From DASWHF01 sp036393295 (GTDB lineage Bacteria > Pseudomonadota > Gammaproteobacteria > Acidiferrobacterales > UBA6901): DNA of 18,855 bases. The notes under the pieces were generated by a model. The model was not told where the DNA came from. It saw only the letters and a list, made by a program, of their open reading frames with translations, and did no database searches. The stretch covers positions 1-18,855 of the forward strand of contig DASWHF010000020.1 of assembly GCA_036393295.1 (NCBI GenBank). The letters run 5' to 3'. Positions 17,446-18,855 of this stretch are shown piece after piece (position 1 is the first letter of the stretch; each line of letters opens with the position of its first letter). The translations under genes and the position numbers were made by a program.

Positions 17446-17879
17446 CCCGCGTCGACTTCTACCTCCAGCGTGACGCCGGCAGCGGCTCCAAGGAGCTGCT
17501 GGCCTGCCGGCTGGTCGACAAGGCCTACCGCCTCGGCCACCGGGCCTATGTGCTGGCGGCCGATGCCGATCAGGCCCGGCGGGTCGACGAGCTGCTCTGG
17601 ACCCACTCGGCCGGCAGTTTCGTGCCCCACGGGCTCTACGACCCGGCCCGGGGCGAACCGGAGCTCACGGCCTTCCCGGTGCTGATCGGCGCCGCGGAAC
17701 CGCCGTCCGTCTGCCACGACCTCCTGGTCTGCCTGGCCGAGCCGGTGCCGGCCAGTTTCAGCCGCTTCGCCCGGCTGGCCGAGGTCGTGGGCCCCGACGA
17801 GGCCGACAAGGCCCGGGCCCGCGAGCGCTACCGGTTTTACCGCGACCGGGGCTATCCCCTGGAATCCCATACACTCTAG
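17442..17879 (+). CDS. holC: DNA polymerase III chi subunit HolC
   Basis: The 145-residue product is the usual length for chi. Characteristic parts are the N-terminal RVDFYLQRD, the helix ACRLVDKAYRLGHRAYVLA, DELLWTHSAGSFVPHGL (residues about 55-71), and a C-terminal RERYRFYRDRGYPLESHTL close to the family ending. Chi links the clamp loader to SSB at the replication fork. It overlaps pepA as ATGA, so the two are translationally coupled, the common arrangement. Confidence 0.95.
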   Translation: MTRVDFYLQRDAGSGSKELLACRLVDKAYRLGHRAYVLAADADQARRVDELLWTHSAGSFVPHGLYDPARGEPELTAFPVLIGAAEPPSVCHDLLVCLAEPVPASFSRFARLAEVVGPDEADKARARERYRFYRDRGYPLESHTL

Positions 17880-17913
17880 TAAGCGCCTGGGGGGCGACCT
17901 AAACTATAAAAAT

Positions 17914-18855
17914 ATGGCCACCCGCGCGGATAAGCCGGTCCACCAACCGTCGGAAAAGCACACCCTGGACGAGGTGCTGAAATCCCTCCAGGACCTGGTG
18001 CGCAACGATTTCGACAGCCCGCCGGCGCCCGCCGCACGCAAGGCACGCGTCAAGGAGCCGGCCCGCCGCCACGCCGACGACGAGCACTTCGGCACCACCG
18101 AGGCGATCGGCGAGCTCATGGCCAGCCTGGCTGCCCTGACCGGCGACGAGGCGCCGACAACCCCGGCGACCGAACCGGACGACTCACCCGAGGCTCTGCC
18201 GCTGATCGATGTCGACGAGCTGCAGGACACCAGCGATCAGCTCCGCTTCGAACCCGCACCCGAAGTCCCGCCACCGCGCGCGTCACCCCGCGTGGAGGCC
18301 GCAGCCGCCGCGCGGAAGTCGCCGGCGAAGGCGGGGCCGCTCGCGACGACCATCACGGTCGAGCCGGAGGCGCCCGTCACGCCCGCCGGGTGGCCAGCCG
18401 CGGAGCCTGCCCTGGAACCGGAAATCATCGACATCGAGGCCGCACCCCCCGTCGAGGAGACGGCGGAGTCCGTGAGCGGCGAGGCCGATGCCGAGAGCAT
18501 CGAGTTCGGCGGTCCGGCTCCGGAGACGGGCGGATCCGGTGACGCGGCGGAAGCCGATGCGCCCGCGGCCGGCGCGGACGCCCTGATGCCGGTGACCGAC
18601 TTTGAGGCCCCGAGCATGGAGCTCGAAACGCTGGCCTTCGATGCGCTCGAAACCGGCGACGCCGCCCGACCCGACGATTCGCTGCTCTCGGTTTCCAACT
18701 TCGAAGCACCCAGTATCGAGCTCGACGCGCTGCCGCCACTCGATCTCGATGTGAGCGCGGCGCAACCGGATTCGCCGCTGATTCCCGCCACCGACTTCGA
18801 GGCGCCGAGCCTGGAGCTCGACGCGCTGTCGCTGGAACCCGAGGCGCCGGCCGCA
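17914..18855 (+). CDS. Acidic Ala/Pro-rich protein with C-terminal repeats, partial (open at right edge)
   Basis: An open frame runs from ATG 17914 to the window end (314 codons visible, no stop). I do not recognise a family. No signal peptide or membrane helix is seen. The N-terminus has two short helical-looking segments (TLDEVLKSLQDLVRNDF and TTEAIGELMASLAALTG), then low-complexity sequence rich in Glu, Asp, Ala and Pro. Three repeats with a core like DFEAPSXELXXL follow (18598, 18697, 18793). The protein is strongly acidic and likely disordered. It starts 34 bp after holC on the same strand; GGGGGG is too far upstream to be a normal ribosome site, and TATAAA (17905-17910) just before the ATG may be chance. 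Codon use is like its neighbours. In this conserved block an uncharacterised gene between holC and valS is common, but its role is unknown. Confidence 0.75.
   Translation, partial: MATRADKPVHQPSEKHTLDEVLKSLQDLVRNDFDSPPAPAARKARVKEPARRHADDEHFGTTEAIGELMASLAALTGDEAPTTPATEPDDSPEALPLIDVDELQDTSDQLRFEPAPEVPPPRASPRVEAAAAARKSPAKAGPLATTITVEPEAPVTPAGWPAAEPALEPEIIDIEAAPPVEETAESVSGEADAESIEFGGPAPETGGSGDAAEADAPAAGADALMPVTDFEAPSMELETLAFDALETGDAARPDDSLLSVSNFEAPSIELDALPPLDLDVSAAQPDSPLIPATDFEAPSLELDALSLEPEAPAA
18598..18828 (+). repeat. Three tandem 32-33-codon repeats
   Basis: Core segments encoding (D/N)FEAPS-X-EL-XX-L begin at 18598, 18697 and 18793, intervals of 99 and 96 nt. Each includes GAGCTCGA. Protein similarity exceeds silent-site similarity, so selection appears to keep the motif. 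More copies may follow beyond the window. Confidence 0.8.

Overview
The window is GC-rich chromosomal DNA (roughly two thirds G+C by eye) from a gammaproteobacterium. The main evidence is the right half, where an RDD protein, lptG, lptF, pepA and holC sit in the order familiar from Pseudomonas and many Chromatiales-like lineages; valS would be the expected next landmark beyond the right edge. Genus cannot be read from the sequence. The amount of multihaem cytochrome and the ccm genes suggest a lithotroph or metal-respiring organism, which is inference.

Left region (1-9347). A Rho-independent terminator of an unseen plus-strand transcript lies at the left edge. On the minus strand are a small exported six-cysteine protein (130-630) and a membrane-anchored ferredoxin/flavoprotein (773-2074). 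The flavoprotein reads as a circularly permuted thioredoxin-reductase-like fold. From a shared 351-bp control region, a plus-strand operon diverges. It encodes a diheme b-type membrane protein of ferric-reductase topology (2426-3331), a 21-haem c-type cytochrome made of seven triheme modules (3352-4920), a 16-haem c-type cytochrome (5015-6379), a small exported AMIN-like protein (6390-6938), and a 798-residue SPOR-SPOR-TPR-beta-barrel protein ending in phenylalanine (6951-9347). Together they look like a complete electron path from cytoplasmic NAD(P)H/FAD/Fe-S, through a two-haem membrane step, along 37 c haems, to an outer-membrane barrel. This is the strongest candidate for an unusual system here. 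Its composition recalls porin-cytochrome clusters of neutrophilic Fe(II) oxidisers, but the barrel architecture and the permuted flavoprotein are distinctive.

Middle region (9329-13125). On the minus strand, converging on the barrel gene with a 19-bp overlap, are ccmF, ccmH and ccmI, which serve haem ligation for c-type cytochromes. ccmG and ccmA-E are not adjacent. Upstream of ccmF is a 403-bp gap whose right part is strikingly AT-rich. It holds a perfect DnaA box, a near-consensus IHF site, several inverted repeats and a terminator-like hairpin, but no convincing gene.

Right region (13126-18855). This is a conserved housekeeping block: an RDD membrane protein, lptG and lptF (LPS export permease subunits, overlapping by 4 bp), then divergently pepA and holC (also overlapping by 4 bp). 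Last comes an unrecognised acidic protein, open at the right edge, whose visible end carries three 32-33-residue repeats.
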